Assembly: GCA_009829735.1 (NCBI GenBank)
Contig: CM020620.1
Location: forward strand, 9,440,545-9,504,544
Direction of reading: 5' to 3'
Length of the DNA stretch: 64,000 bases
From: Pyropia yezoensis
Lineage: Eukaryota > Rhodophyta > Bangiophyceae > Bangiales > Bangiaceae
Both the position numbers and the translations under genes were made by a program. Positions 16,925-26,946 of the stretch are shown here, one piece after another. Numbering within the stretch: position 1 is the stretch's first letter; the number at the start of each line of letters is the position of its first letter. The notes under the pieces are model-generated. The model saw nothing but the letters and a program-made list of their open reading frames with translations. It had not been told where the DNA came from and did not search any database.

Positions 16925-19198
16925 TCACGTTGAGGTAGGGCTGTTAGGGTCTATCTCATTCCGGGCACAGTACGCCCGGACCTTCTCAGCAGGAAGGTCC
17001 TCCACATACTCCCATGTATCGTCCTTGGCTTTGTAGCCAAACCAACGCACCCTCAACATGAGGCGGTCAGTGTCTTCATCCCATCCGTGGTCGATGAACT
17101 TATCGAACACGTACTCCTGCGGGCCCTGTTTGGCCGCAGGCAGTGAGGGGAGGCGCCACGACTCCAACGCACGTGCCCAAGCTGGGTCGCCTGCAGGCGG
17201 TGGTGCAACTTTGACCACGTCCTGTCCGTTCACTGTGCGGACCCCATCGTCACTTTCGATGGTGAAGCGCCGCCCATCAGTACGAAGGACCTGGTACGGT
17301 CCCTTCGTCTGGAATACCAGCTTACCCCCAGTTGGGGTGTGCGAGTGTACCAGCACCCAGTCACCCTGCTCGGGGACATGCTTAGCATTGCGCACCTTTT
17401 TGTCAAAGGTACGCTTGTAGCGCTTTTGTGCTTTGTCCATCTCAGCCCTGACTTTAGGGATGAGGTGCTCCAGCCTAGCAGCGAACTCCGCCTTACTCTC
17501 AGTAGGAGTAGGCGTACTGCCACTACCCTCCCCAGTTGGGAGCGACCGCCGCACGGCAATAGACCGCACACGACGGGGGGTCACAAAAGCGAGGGGTACT
17601 TCCCCTGTAGATGAGTGAACCTGCGAATTGTAGGCAGTAGTAAGGATAGAAATGTATTGGTCCCACGTCTTCACGTGCTCACTCACATAGTGGCGCAGCT
17701 GCCTAACAATAGTTTTGTTGAAGCGCTCCACCTGCCCATTAGTTTGTGGGTGGTAGGGGGTGGCATAGTTTGCCTTAACCCCCAACATATCCAGCACTCC
17801 CTGAAACAGTACAGACGCAAATTGCGGTCCATTGTCCGATAGTGTACTATCTGGGATGCCATACGCGGCAACCCAGTGATCTAGGAAGGCTGACACGACT
17901 GACATGGCCGTGATCTCTGCCAGTGGGATCGCTCGCGTAAGTTTCGTGAAGCGGTCACAGATGACCAGGAGGTACTGGTTGCCTTCCTCGGTCACTGGCA
18001 GTGGCCCAAGGATGTCCATCGCCAACGCGGCGAAGGGCTCCTTGGCCGGGAACAATAGCATAGCCGTACTAGGCCGCCGTTCCATCAGACGGTTCTGTGC
18101 ACAACTTGTGCAGGCAGCCACCCAACTGTAGATGTCCACCACCATGGACGGCCAGTAGTACCTGGTCCTCAGGGTCTGGTACAGTTTACTAGACCCCAGG
18201 TGTCCACCCGTGGGAGCGTTGTGCTCCGTCTCAAGGATACTGTCCTTGAGGGATGCGGGGACGACAAGTTGTTCAGTCCCCTGGAATACCCCCCTCCTCA
18301 TGAGGAGGCCATCATCTCCCAGAAAGAAGCGCGTCTCAACCACCGTATCCAATGTATCCCTCTGCGACTTGCAGAAGGGATCCTCGGCCTGGGCCTTCAC
18401 CACCTCGTCCAGGGACAGGGGCAAGTACTTCTTGTTCCCTGGCGCCTCGGGGTTCAACGCCTGACCCGAGCGCGTGACTACCCCCCCGATGGGGATGTCC
18501 TCATCGACTGGGTTAGTGTCCAGCCCCTCGGTGGGTACCCGAGAGAGGCCATCGGCAAGGGCATGTTGCCTGCCAGGTCGGTACTCAATGTCAAAGTTGA
18601 AGGGTGCCAGTCGCACCCTCCACCGGTTGAGACGAGTGTTCGTACGGTCCGTCTTGAAGATAAACTGCAACGCGCGGTGGTCACAGCGGATGAGGAACTT
18701 CTCACCCTCTAGGTAGTGACGAAGTGACGTCACCGCCCATACCACTGCGAGTCCTTCCAACTCGGTGACTCCGTAGTTCTTCTCGGCCGAGTTCAGCCCC
18801 TTACTGAAGTATCCCACCGGCAAGTACTCCTTGTCCGGCTGCTGCTGAAGCAACACACAACCAAGTTGGTCGTAGCTAGCGTCCACATCCAGGATGTAGT
18901 GGCCTCCCAACCTGGGAATTGCCAAGATGGGGGGCTTCAGCAGAAGGTCCCGAAGAGCCTCAAAGGATTCCTGCTCCACCCGACTTGGGGGAGGCAGGTT
19001 CTTCGGTAGCGTTGAGCTCACTAGCTCATTCAACGGCTTCGCCACCTTGGCGAAGCCCTTGGTGAAACGTCGGTACACGTTACACATCCCGAGGAAGCTC
19101 CTCATCTGGGTCTGGGTCCGGGGGTACTGAGCCTTACGTATGGCCCTCAAGTTCTTCTCGTTAACACTGAGACGCCCCGGACGGACAACATGTCCCAA
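16925..19198 (-). CDS. pol: pol, 3' part, second copy, unbroken frame
   Basis: 757 codons without the frameshift seen at 10456 (seven Cs at 18481-18487). It carries RNase H at about 105-225, the integrase zinc-binding HHCC at about 320-365, the integrase D-D-E core at about 395-495 and the C-terminal chromodomain at about 690-745. It lies directly downstream, in frame, of the TAG at 19202-19204. This is the better reference for the polymerase C-terminal half of the family. Confidence 0.88.
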   Translation of the reverse strand: MGHVVRPGRLSVNEKNLRAIRKAQYPRTQTQMRSFLGMCNVYRRFTKGFAKVAKPLNELVSSTLPKNLPPPSRVEQESFEALRDLLLKPPILAIPRLGGHYILDVDASYDQLGCVLLQQQPDKEYLPVGYFSKGLNSAEKNYGVTELEGLAVVWAVTSLRHYLEGEKFLIRCDHRALQFIFKTDRTNTRLNRWRVRLAPFNFDIEYRPGRQHALADGLSRVPTEGLDTNPVDEDIPIGGVVTRSGQALNPEAPGNKKYLPLSLDEVVKAQAEDPFCKSQRDTLDTVVETRFFLGDDGLLMRRGVFQGTEQLVVPASLKDSILETEHNAPTGGHLGSSKLYQTLRTRYYWPSMVVDIYSWVAACTSCAQNRLMERRPSTAMLLFPAKEPFAALAMDILGPLPVTEEGNQYLLVICDRFTKLTRAIPLAEITAMSVVSAFLDHWVAAYGIPDSTLSDNGPQFASVLFQGVLDMLGVKANYATPYHPQTNGQVERFNKTIVRQLRHYVSEHVKTWDQYISILTTAYNSQVHSSTGEVPLAFVTPRRVRSIAVRRSLPTGEGSGSTPTPTESKAEFAARLEHLIPKVRAEMDKAQKRYKRTFDKKVRNAKHVPEQGDWVLVHSHTPTGGKLVFQTKGPYQVLRTDGRRFTIESDDGVRTVNGQDVVKVAPPPAGDPAWARALESWRLPSLPAAKQGPQEYVFDKFIDHGWDEDTDRLMLRVRWFGYKAKDDTWEYVEDLPAEKVRAYCARNEIDPNSPTST

Positions 19199-19201
19199 GT
19201 A

Positions 19202-20908
19202 CTACACCTCTTGAGTGAAGAGGTGGCACTTACTCGCCTTCAGTGACACACCGGCGTCAGCAAGTAGCTTGAACACCTGGCCAAGATGGCCAATGTGTTC
19301 CTCCGGACTTCGGGAGAACACAATGATGTCGTCTAGGTACACAAGACAGATCTGCCACCGTACTCCGGCCAGAATCACGTCCATAGCGCGCTGAAAAGTT
19401 GCCGGCGCGTTACACAGACCAAACGGTAGGCGCTTGCACTGGTAGGTACCACAGTGACAGGTAAAGGTAGTTTTATGCCTGTCCTCCGGGGCAATGGGAA
19501 TTTGCCAGTACCCCGCGTTACAGTCCAGGGTAGAGAACACGTTCGCCTCCCCCAGAGAGTCCAGACAGTCATCCATCCTAGGTAGGGGATAACTGTCCTT
19601 CACCGTGCTCTCGTTGAGCTTACGGTAGTCGATACAAAACCGGGGGGTCCCATCAACTTTGGGGACTATAACAACCGGACTCGCCCACTCGGCGTTGCTG
19701 GCCTCGATCACATCGAGGGCCTCCATGCGAGCAACTTGCTCCTTAACGAGGGCCCTTGAACGGGGTCCTCCCCTATACGGTTGTTGGCGTATAGGGGGTG
19801 CACCGGGCTTCAACTCGATCCGGTGTTGGGTAGCTCTCATGAGTCCCAATTGACCATCCCACAACTTGTGATATTGGTCCAAGAGGCGTTCAACTTGAAC
19901 CCTCAACCTGGGGGGAACACCCTCCATGTTCACATGGGGCCGAGGAGAGGTGGCCGACTTGGCTTGATGCTTCTCCTTTCCGGACTTCGGGTCGCTACTT
20001 GCGCCCGCGTTGAGGGTGACCGCTACTACCGGTCCCTCATGTTGGTCGATATAGCCGAACTTGGCTCCCGACTTGAAGTACTTGGGCGTCGGACTCAGGT
20101 TCATCACCTGGATCCTCCACGGGACTCCGGCTTTGGAGTCCATCGTGCCAAGGGCAACATGCACTTGGTGCTTGCGAGCAAGACGGGGGTTAGGGTGCAC
20201 CAACCCGTTCCCCGAAAAATCAGTTACAACGTCAACGTGCGCCACCGAGTTGGGGGGCAACGTGACTTTGCGGGCTAAACGCAGGGTAGCAGTAAACCCT
20301 TCCCTCACAGAGCAAACAGGCTTCGACTGTGAGACTGTCACAGGAGCCACAGACTTTCCCTTACCAAGGATGGGGATAGTCTCCCCATTCATCAACTTGA
20401 CCCAGTACTCGGGGCCACAGATCAAAGGCACTTGTGTTACGACATAAGGGGTACCCAGAAGCAGGGGTACCGATATATTCTCAACTACACCATAGGTCAC
20501 GTCGACCTCATGGGTCCCCAACCTAGTTGGTAGGGTCACGGCACCAACGATGGGAAGTACCCCACCATTGATGTCAATCATATGGTCAGCCTTGGACCTC
20601 CAGCGTTGGAGCTTCACCTCCTTTGGTAATAGCGACTTGCGTATCAAGGAGGCTCCTGACCCGGTATCAAGCACGATACGGGCACAACAGGCGCGGCCGG
20701 GGGCAAGTTGCACCCGTCCTGCCACCTGGAAGTTCTCACCCGTCAGCACCGCGATGACCCGACGTGGGTTTACGTTCTTGGGGAGTCCTACCCGAGGTGG
20801 GCGGACTCCCTTAGGTCGCCGCAGTATCCGGCACGGTTGGTTCGTCCTCCTGGCCCACTTGGCCGAGGCTGCCGTTGTGAGCTTCGGACGGCCAGCTCCA
20901 ACGGTCAT
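19202..20908 (-). CDS. pol: pol, 5' part, second copy: protease and reverse transcriptase
   Basis: Same length and sequence as 11176-12882: protease LDTGSGASLI, RT catalytic VYLDD, and the same in-frame TAG (19202-19204) inside RT. The sharing of this stop by both copies supports a single underlying locus, or a founder that already carried it. Confidence 0.88.
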   Translation of the reverse strand: MTVGAGRPKLTTAASAKWARRTNQPCRILRRPKGVRPPRVGLPKNVNPRRVIAVLTGENFQVAGRVQLAPGRACCARIVLDTGSGASLIRKSLLPKEVKLQRWRSKADHMIDINGGVLPIVGAVTLPTRLGTHEVDVTYGVVENISVPLLLGTPYVVTQVPLICGPEYWVKLMNGETIPILGKGKSVAPVTVSQSKPVCSVREGFTATLRLARKVTLPPNSVAHVDVVTDFSGNGLVHPNPRLARKHQVHVALGTMDSKAGVPWRIQVMNLSPTPKYFKSGAKFGYIDQHEGPVVAVTLNAGASSDPKSGKEKHQAKSATSPRPHVNMEGVPPRLRVQVERLLDQYHKLWDGQLGLMRATQHRIELKPGAPPIRQQPYRGGPRSRALVKEQVARMEALDVIEASNAEWASPVVIVPKVDGTPRFCIDYRKLNESTVKDSYPLPRMDDCLDSLGEANVFSTLDCNAGYWQIPIAPEDRHKTTFTCHCGTYQCKRLPFGLCNAPATFQRAMDVILAGVRWQICLVYLDDIIVFSRSPEEHIGHLGQVFKLLADAGVSLKASKCHLFTQEV

Positions 20909-22875
20909 TCGTTTCCCGCCGACTTGGCGTCCGAATCTGAGGGCGGGGAGGAAGACGACGAGTCCGAGGACGACGTGTCCGCCTCCTCCGCCGAGGGTGT
21001 GGCGACCGCGACGACCGGTCGAGACCCACCCTCGCGGCGTGAACGTACTTCGCTCGTAGCCGACTTTTTACTCGCATTCCTAACAAGTTGTTGGATGCGT
21101 TTACTCAACTTGGGGCAGTCATATGCCCAGTGTCTATCGGAGTTGCAGTTCCAACACCGATGGTCAGTTCCCGGAGGGGTCTTCCCAACTGGGGAAGACG
21201 AAGAGGTACCCTGGGAAGTTCCCACGGCAGCTACCACCCTCTCCTTGCGGATTCGGCGTGCCTCTCTCAACTCTCTGGCTTGGCGCGCCTCCTCCCGTTC
21301 CTTGGCCAACTCGGCCTGACGCTCCTGGCGTTGTTCCTCCCGCAACTTGCGGTAGGCCTCGCCTCTGCGATAGGCGAACCTGGCCAACTCGGCCAGGGTC
21401 GCCCGGGCAGTGTTATGCTCCCGGGTCTCCATCCGGACTGACCAATGGAGTTCCTCCACAAACCGACTCTTCACCACAGCTTGTGGATGAAGAAACCCAC
21501 AAAGATTGTTGAGCTTACGGACTCGCTCCGCAAAGGACAACTCGTCCTCCGCCTCTTCCTGATGGGCTCGCGTAAACTCCTCGACTTGAGAAGCCAACGC
21601 TGCCTCATCAACCATGGCTCTCAACAACCAGTTGACGAGCTCCAAATAGGACGTCACCTCCCCAGCGCCTCCACTTGAGGAGCTGGGCATGACGGACATA
21701 AGTTCTGTCCGCAGGTCTCCCTTCGTAAACTCCTGTAGCATGTAAAAAGCCATGCCTTCACTTATGGCATTGTCGTCACAGGCTTTTGTGAAACGACAGA
21801 GGAACTCAAAGACACGGAGGGGGGGAGTTCCATCCCACTCCGCTCTGTGCCCAAAAGAATGAAGTGCATTCTTCTTGGCACGGCCCATAGCTCGGGCCTG
21901 GTCAGGACCATACGCCACCGACTTGTTGTGGAGGGCGTAGGTCTCACAGTCAAAGATCCGCTGGTAGACCGGGTTGGCTACCTGAATCTTGGGCGGCACC
22001 TCACGTTGAGGGAACAGCCGCTGTGGCACTGGGGTAAGTTGACCCTCAGCGCCTGTAGTCTGGTACGGCGAGCTTGGTGTAGCCGCCGGCGCTTCCGAGG
22101 GGAACTCCCCCGTGAAGGGCGTACGCCCCACCGCGTATGGTGTGGCTCCCTCGTTGGGAGTCACAGGTGTCGCCCCCAGTTCGGGGCGACCCGAGGTAGG
22201 CGTCAGGAGAGATTCCCCCTGCGCCTGTGGGCTCGAAAGCCCCAATCCGGTCTGGACATTAAGGCCATCTGGCAAACTCGCCACAATCTGATTCAGAATA
22301 GTATTCGTCATCGTGACCACCAGGTCCGGCAAAGTCTGCCGCAACACATTGGTCGCCTCCCGACGGACAGTTTCCGCGAGGAGGGGATTGACGACTCCAG
22401 TTGAGTCTCGGTCCGCCTCCGGGAGTCCACCTGAGGGGTAACCACGTTCCTCAGGGGTCTCAACCGGGGGCCTGGGCGCGAGCCCATCACCGACCAACGG
22501 AGGTCCGCCGTCCTCCGAAAGCCTAGTTGGCGACGGCTCCAAGCCAAAGTTGGCTCCAACCCGAGTGGAACCCGCGGGGACAGTCCTCACCCCTTGGGAC
22601 GTTCCCGTTGAGTATACCACACGGTGGCCAGACTTCGGCCCACCCACATCAGAAGTGTCACCCGAGTGAACTCCCGACTGAGTCGGGGTGGCCTGTTGCC
22701 CGCCCGCACTTCCAGTCCTGCTGGCTTGAGGGACCTCTAGTCCCTCTGCGACCCCAGGTAAACCCACCTGTGTCTCACCAGTATTCAAAGGCACTGAAGT
22801 ACGTGCGTCACCCGTGTACTCCCCGGACGACGGGGGGTCCGAGCTAGCCATGTTGGCTGACGATCCGTATGACAC
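20905..22875 (-). CDS. gag: gag, second copy
   Basis: 656 codons, same as 12879-14849, with the CCHC knuckle CWNCNSDRHWAYDC near the C-terminus and the tail SAGNE. Its last codons carry the GGGAAAC heptamer at 20911-20917, and the same downstream hairpin is present. The pol ATG at 20908 overlaps the gag TGA. Confidence 0.88.
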   Translation of the reverse strand: MSYGSSANMASSDPPSSGEYTGDARTSVPLNTGETQVGLPGVAEGLEVPQASRTGSAGGQQATPTQSGVHSGDTSDVGGPKSGHRVVYSTGTSQGVRTVPAGSTRVGANFGLEPSPTRLSEDGGPPLVGDGLAPRPPVETPEERGYPSGGLPEADRDSTGVVNPLLAETVRREATNVLRQTLPDLVVTMTNTILNQIVASLPDGLNVQTGLGLSSPQAQGESLLTPTSGRPELGATPVTPNEGATPYAVGRTPFTGEFPSEAPAATPSSPYQTTGAEGQLTPVPQRLFPQREVPPKIQVANPVYQRIFDCETYALHNKSVAYGPDQARAMGRAKKNALHSFGHRAEWDGTPPLRVFEFLCRFTKACDDNAISEGMAFYMLQEFTKGDLRTELMSVMPSSSSGGAGEVTSYLELVNWLLRAMVDEAALASQVEEFTRAHQEEAEDELSFAERVRKLNNLCGFLHPQAVVKSRFVEELHWSVRMETREHNTARATLAELARFAYRRGEAYRKLREEQRQERQAELAKEREEARQARELREARRIRKERVVAAVGTSQGTSSSSPVGKTPPGTDHRCWNCNSDRHWAYDCPKLSKRIQQLVRNASKKSATSEVRSRREGGSRPVVAVATPSAEEADTSSSDSSSSSPPSDSDAKSAGNE

Positions 22876-22970
22876 GGTCCAAGACCACCGTTCCTCTGAG
22901 ACAGAGGGCCCCCTACACCCGGGTGCACCCGGAGGTAAAGTTTACCTCTGTCCCCTGCTGCTCCACCAAA

Positions 22971-23439
22971 TGTGGCAAAAACCACAAGCACACACGGCAC
23001 CCAAGTTGGGGCGGTGTGCCAGGGCTGCCTCCCGTGTCGGGGGAACCGGAAGAAGTGCAAGTCGCACACACTCTGTCCCTGTTGTGGGGCAAACCCCCCA
23101 CGGACAAACAAGAGGATGGTGTGTGGTCCAACAGTTTCTTGGTCGGGACGGGGACGCAGGGCCAAGCCCCGCTGTCCCTCCCCTTATCCCCCCAGGGTCC
23201 ACTCAGAATCTCGCCACTCAGAATCTCCCACCCCAGCACCTGCCCACCGGGCCACACGAAAATTCAAGACGATAAATGCAGAAAACCCTCAAATCCAAGT
23301 TGGATTTACTACTAAGCTAACTATCCCAAACTTAGGGAATATGGACCCAAATGCAGGGGGAGGAACGGATCAGGCTAGTGGCCTGCCGCCCCTTGCATGG
23401 CACGTGTTGCCCCCCTACCTGGGGGTCAATACTGCCACA
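22971..23439 (-). repeat. LTR, 5' end of second copy (469 bp)
   Basis: Starts TGTGGCA, ends TGCCACA, and is followed by GGGAG (23440-23444). The candidate PBS repeats at about 22952-22968. Confidence 0.92.
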
Positions 23440-23444
23440 GGGAG

Positions 23445-25618
23445 GGCTGGCGACTGCTGCCCTCGCACAGGTGACGGTCCCCCCTTTGGCGTGCCGTTGT
23501 CAGCAGCACGCTTGTTGAGGCGCTGCGTCACGCTGCCTCGACCACGGCGTGGGCCTTTTCCCCCAGAACAAGATCGCACTGCCCCCCCGCACCCTCCTGC
23601 CGCCAAGGGACTTGCACTCACTGCCCCTCAAACAGCCCACAGGACGCACATCACCAGGGCCGTGGCGTGCCACTGCTGAGCAGGTGGTGGCTTGATCTCC
23701 GATAAAAATTATTTTGCAAGGGCGTGTCGCTCTCGGAGCTCTCTAGCGGGCTCCCTCCCAGACTGATCATTGAGGCCACCCCTGTGAGAGGTCATAAAAC
23801 CCGCCTCTCAATGACACCAAAAAGACTCGGTTACAGGACCCTCCATTAGCTCATTGTAAGCTCAATAGGTCATTAGACATCTAATCGACCCCTCAATGGG
23901 CGCCTGCACCTTTAGTGATGAACGCCAGCGCATTCCCTACACCGGGCTTGCACTGGGGCATCGGGGGTCACCAATCAACCCCCGGTTGCCTAAAACAAGC
24001 GAAAAGCAAGCGAAAATCCTCCCACACACAAATGTCAATCGCCGAAGAAACCCAGTGGGAAAGAGGGGAGAGACACGAAAACACGCAATGAAAACAAATA
24101 CGAAAAACAAGCAAATGGCCAAAGGGGTCAGCATGCCCACAACCCGGGCAAGTCTTCCACTCGGGGGGCCAATCGGGGCTCCGGGTGTGTCACCACATCC
24201 CCGGGCCACATGGCCAAGTGTCCCCGGCCGGCGCAAAGCTCCAAGTAGCGCAGCCAGCCGGGACCCAAGTCATCTCCCCGAGGGCCCGCCTGACCTGAAG
24301 CGGCCAGAATGCCACAGGTGGAGTCTCCCTACAGAGATTTTCGACTCCCCTTGCCCGTCATCGGACCCGCCCGAGGCATTCGCCTTCGAGGACGCCACGC
24401 AGCGTGCCAGCAACTACGGGGGGTCCACCGGGTGCACCCCGCAGATACAGCGCGCGGATGGGAAGCCGTTGGAAGAGGCCGAGGCCACCCCCACCAAGAG
24501 ACGAACAGGAAAATTGGACGTCCCCCCTGGCCACGGCGGTGCGGATGCGACATTCACCCCCCACTCTCACCAGACGGGGCAGTGTCAACCGCGGCCCCAC
24601 ACGACCGGCCGCTTCGCCAGAACGATTCCTTGACGGCCATGTGTGGGACACTCGCACAGGGCTACCAGCCCCTGTGAGACGGAAGGCCAATCATCGAGTG
24701 GCCTTCGCGCCTCCACCTGTTTTTTGTAAACGCACTCGTCGCGTCAAATCGCACGCGCTTGGCGTGCCAGCACAGTGCCATGCATCGCCTCGCCGCCCAG
24801 TGCGTGCGTCCTCATGTGATGTGGGCGCACAAGGGAGTATACTCCCCCACCCATCTTCATGACCATGTGTCGCGGCGCGCCACAGTGCCACGATCTGTCG
24901 CAGCACGCCACGCTCCCCACTTCGGCGACGAAGATGTACAGTAGTTGGACACGAGGCCGTGCAGAGAACTCCACTACATTCTCGTTTCTCTGCCATAGCG
25001 TCGACTTGCCAGCGCCTTTCTGACCATCCATTTGCTGTCTCGTACCGCCTGAGCCCCCCCCCCCGCCCAGAGGGACCTCCTGTACAAAGAGGCTGCATCC
25101 GCCGATGCCAGCACATACGTAGAATTGTCCGAGAATAAGTTGTCGCTAACCATTCTACGTGTTTGAGGCCGACCACATGGGGCCCATTTCGGCCTCCGTT
25201 TCGGCTTGAAACGAAAGCAACCGGCTGCGCTGACAGCATTTCATTACCGCTCCGGCCAGATGGATGAGCCGAATGCTCAACGTGAAAAGATTGGACGTGT
25301 TGGTTGTACTCCAGAAGATTCTCAATCTCACAGCGTTTGAAACGCGCTTTGGGGCCCGTTTCATTTTAGTCCAGTGGGTCTGGATGAAGAAGATCGGAAA
25401 GCCTGTTCGGAAAGATCCTCCCGCCAATGAACGTCTGCCACGTTGATCTCTGGATTAAGCTCTCGGAACGTCGGAACGCCTGTTGTTCGCTGTGCCCTAA
25501 TATATCTGGGATGTCAAAAACTCCCCGTTCCGATCCATGGTCGAGATCCGTGCTCTGACAAAAACTCTGCAAGTTTAATTTGTATTACGAACATTCTCAT
25601 TGGTTTATCTATCATAAC
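23445..25618. other. No gene recognised
   Basis: Host flank of the retrotransposon. It contains a perfect 14-bp palindrome GGGAGTATACTCCC at 24833-24846. GC content falls after about 25140. Open frames here lack any family motif. Confidence 0.45.
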
Positions 25619-25685
25619 AAGTTCGCAACTCATCGCGCGATACCTTACAAACTATATAAGGTGTCGCGCGATGCACTGTGAACTT
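25619..25685. repeat. Long hairpin, 29-nt arms, 9-nt loop
   Basis: The arms 25619-25647 and 25657-25685 are complementary at 24 of 29 positions. The inner 17 (CATCGCGCGATACCTTA against TAAGGTGTCGCGCGATG) have one mismatch. The loop is CAAACTATA. It could be a foldback element remnant or a cruciform; no RNA gene is implied. Confidence 0.7.
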
Positions 25686-26038
25686 TTCGAGGGCGTAGAT
25701 TGAGCCTGTCCGGCAGCGCAGCACTGCTTACCGCCTGTCATAGTTCTCTTGCCGTTTTGGGAAGTTCTCGAGGAAAAACCTGCATAGAATCTGCATCGAC
25801 GCCCCCTCAAAGCATCATGGACGCCACTTTTCCCTCAGTGTATTGCTTACTGCCTATCTCACCTCGGGCGATTGTTGGTCGCTACTTCCCGTGGTATAAC
25901 TGAAAGCCCAAGGGGCAGAAGAGCACCCTCGTGAAACGCAAAGCAGCGATCGACCATCGCTACGCTTGTCGGCAATAATGACGCAAATGCGTTTGAGAAC
26001 CGAGCCAGCTGTTGCACTAAAGCTTTATTGTCCATTCT

Positions 26039-26350
26039 ACCGGAAAAGAGGACTATTTAATCCGGTCCTGAGGATTATTTAATCCTCAGAGAAACATGCG
26101 CTTCTGACCCTGTGGAGGCCCGACGGATGGCCCAAATCTATGGTGATCCTGGCCGTTGATTGGGTGTCGCCGGCCGAGCGGCCCCAGGAAGCGCTCCTGG
26201 CCGCTCACAGCTGCGTCGTACATCCCGGGGGTCAACAAATTGCGCTCTTCCCAATGCTGTGTTCAGAATGAGCAGGCGACTTCGAAAAGCATCCAGACAG
26301 AAGCAATCAAAAATCGGATTAATTAATCCGAAAAGTACTATGTAATCCGG
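26039..26350. repeat. Palindrome cluster with a direct repeat
   Basis: CTGAGGATTA-TT-TAATCCTCAG at 26068-26089. CGGATTAATTAATCCG (perfect) at 26315-26330. ACCGGA...TCCGGT at 26039-26066. A GC-rich hairpin at about 26176-26207. ACTATTTAATCCGGTC (about 26052) and ACTATGTAATCCGGTC (about 26337) are direct repeats ~285 bases apart. This looks like the debris of DNA-transposon ends. Confidence 0.55.
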
Positions 26351-26364
26351 TCAGTAGAAGACAT

Positions 26365-26946
26365 TAAAGGTCTATCTCATAGAATAAGGCACACGAGATA
26401 TAGTTTTTTTCCGGCCGTAGGCATGCGGCTCCATGCTGGAAGCCAGCCCATCGTTTTCCCACTTGGGCTGCGGACATAAGAAAAAGAATGAAGAGTCTAC
26501 GAAAGCCCCCGTGCAAGAGCGAAGAGAGCTCGAAAGAAGCGCACGCTATAGTGTTCAAAGTGGCAACAGGCGGACGCTTCACTTTTCGACATCCTAGGTA
26601 TCAACTGGTTCACGCTTTCTTTGGTCGGTTTTTTGTGACCCTACTAGTAGAGCATGCAGAATGCGACCGTCTCGCGCGAAGAAGTCGCAGACGGCCCTCT
26701 CCCTGTCTCCGTGAGAGCACAGAGAAGTCTGAGAAGCCCTGAAAAACTGGACCCAATACTTTCGGCATCAGCCATGATGCGGTCGAGGATGACCCTGATG
26801 AGCAATGCCTTGACACCAAAGGACAGTCCGTGAGCTGCTCTCTCTACTGCAGCTGTGTCTTCCTCAGTGGCGTCCGTGGTTTCGAATGTGCTCATCAGTG
26901 AAGATGGACCTTGGCCACGTGCCTTGTTAAATGAGATAGACCTTTA
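26365..26946. mobile_element. 582-bp non-autonomous DNA transposon (MITE-like) with TA ends
   Basis: Left end TAAAGGTCTATCTCAT and right end ATGAGATAGACCTTTA are perfect inverses over 16 bases. The similarity continues inward (AGAATAAGGCAC against TTAACAAGGCAC). The terminal TA on both sides fits the TA target of the IS630/Tc1/mariner supergroup. Inside, a minus-strand frame starts at 26895 only ~50 bases from the right end (MSTFETTDATEEDTAAVERA...) and runs to 26644. It may be the first exon remnant of a transposase, but no DDE motif is present. A single related end lies near 37355 (TAAAGGTGTATCCCATTCAA). Confidence 0.6.

Larger units (their letters stand above)
15935..23439 (-). mobile_element. 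Second, 3'-incomplete copy of the same gypsy element (likely assembly duplicate)
   Basis: Matches 7909-15414 almost base for base, with a constant offset of 8025-8026 and only scattered single-base indels. It lacks the 3' LTR, the PPT and the first half of the antisense ORF, which fall in the gap. It ends with an LTR and the same GGGAG and host flank as the first copy. The simplest reading is one locus assembled twice (haplotypes or collapsed contig ends). A real tandem duplication that included flank is the alternative. Confidence 0.85.

Noticed and set aside
15935-23439. Genuine head-to-tail tandem retrotransposons sharing an LTR
   Set aside because: Shared-LTR tandems would pass from the middle LTR directly into internal sequence. 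Here the middle LTR is followed by GGGAG and host flank.
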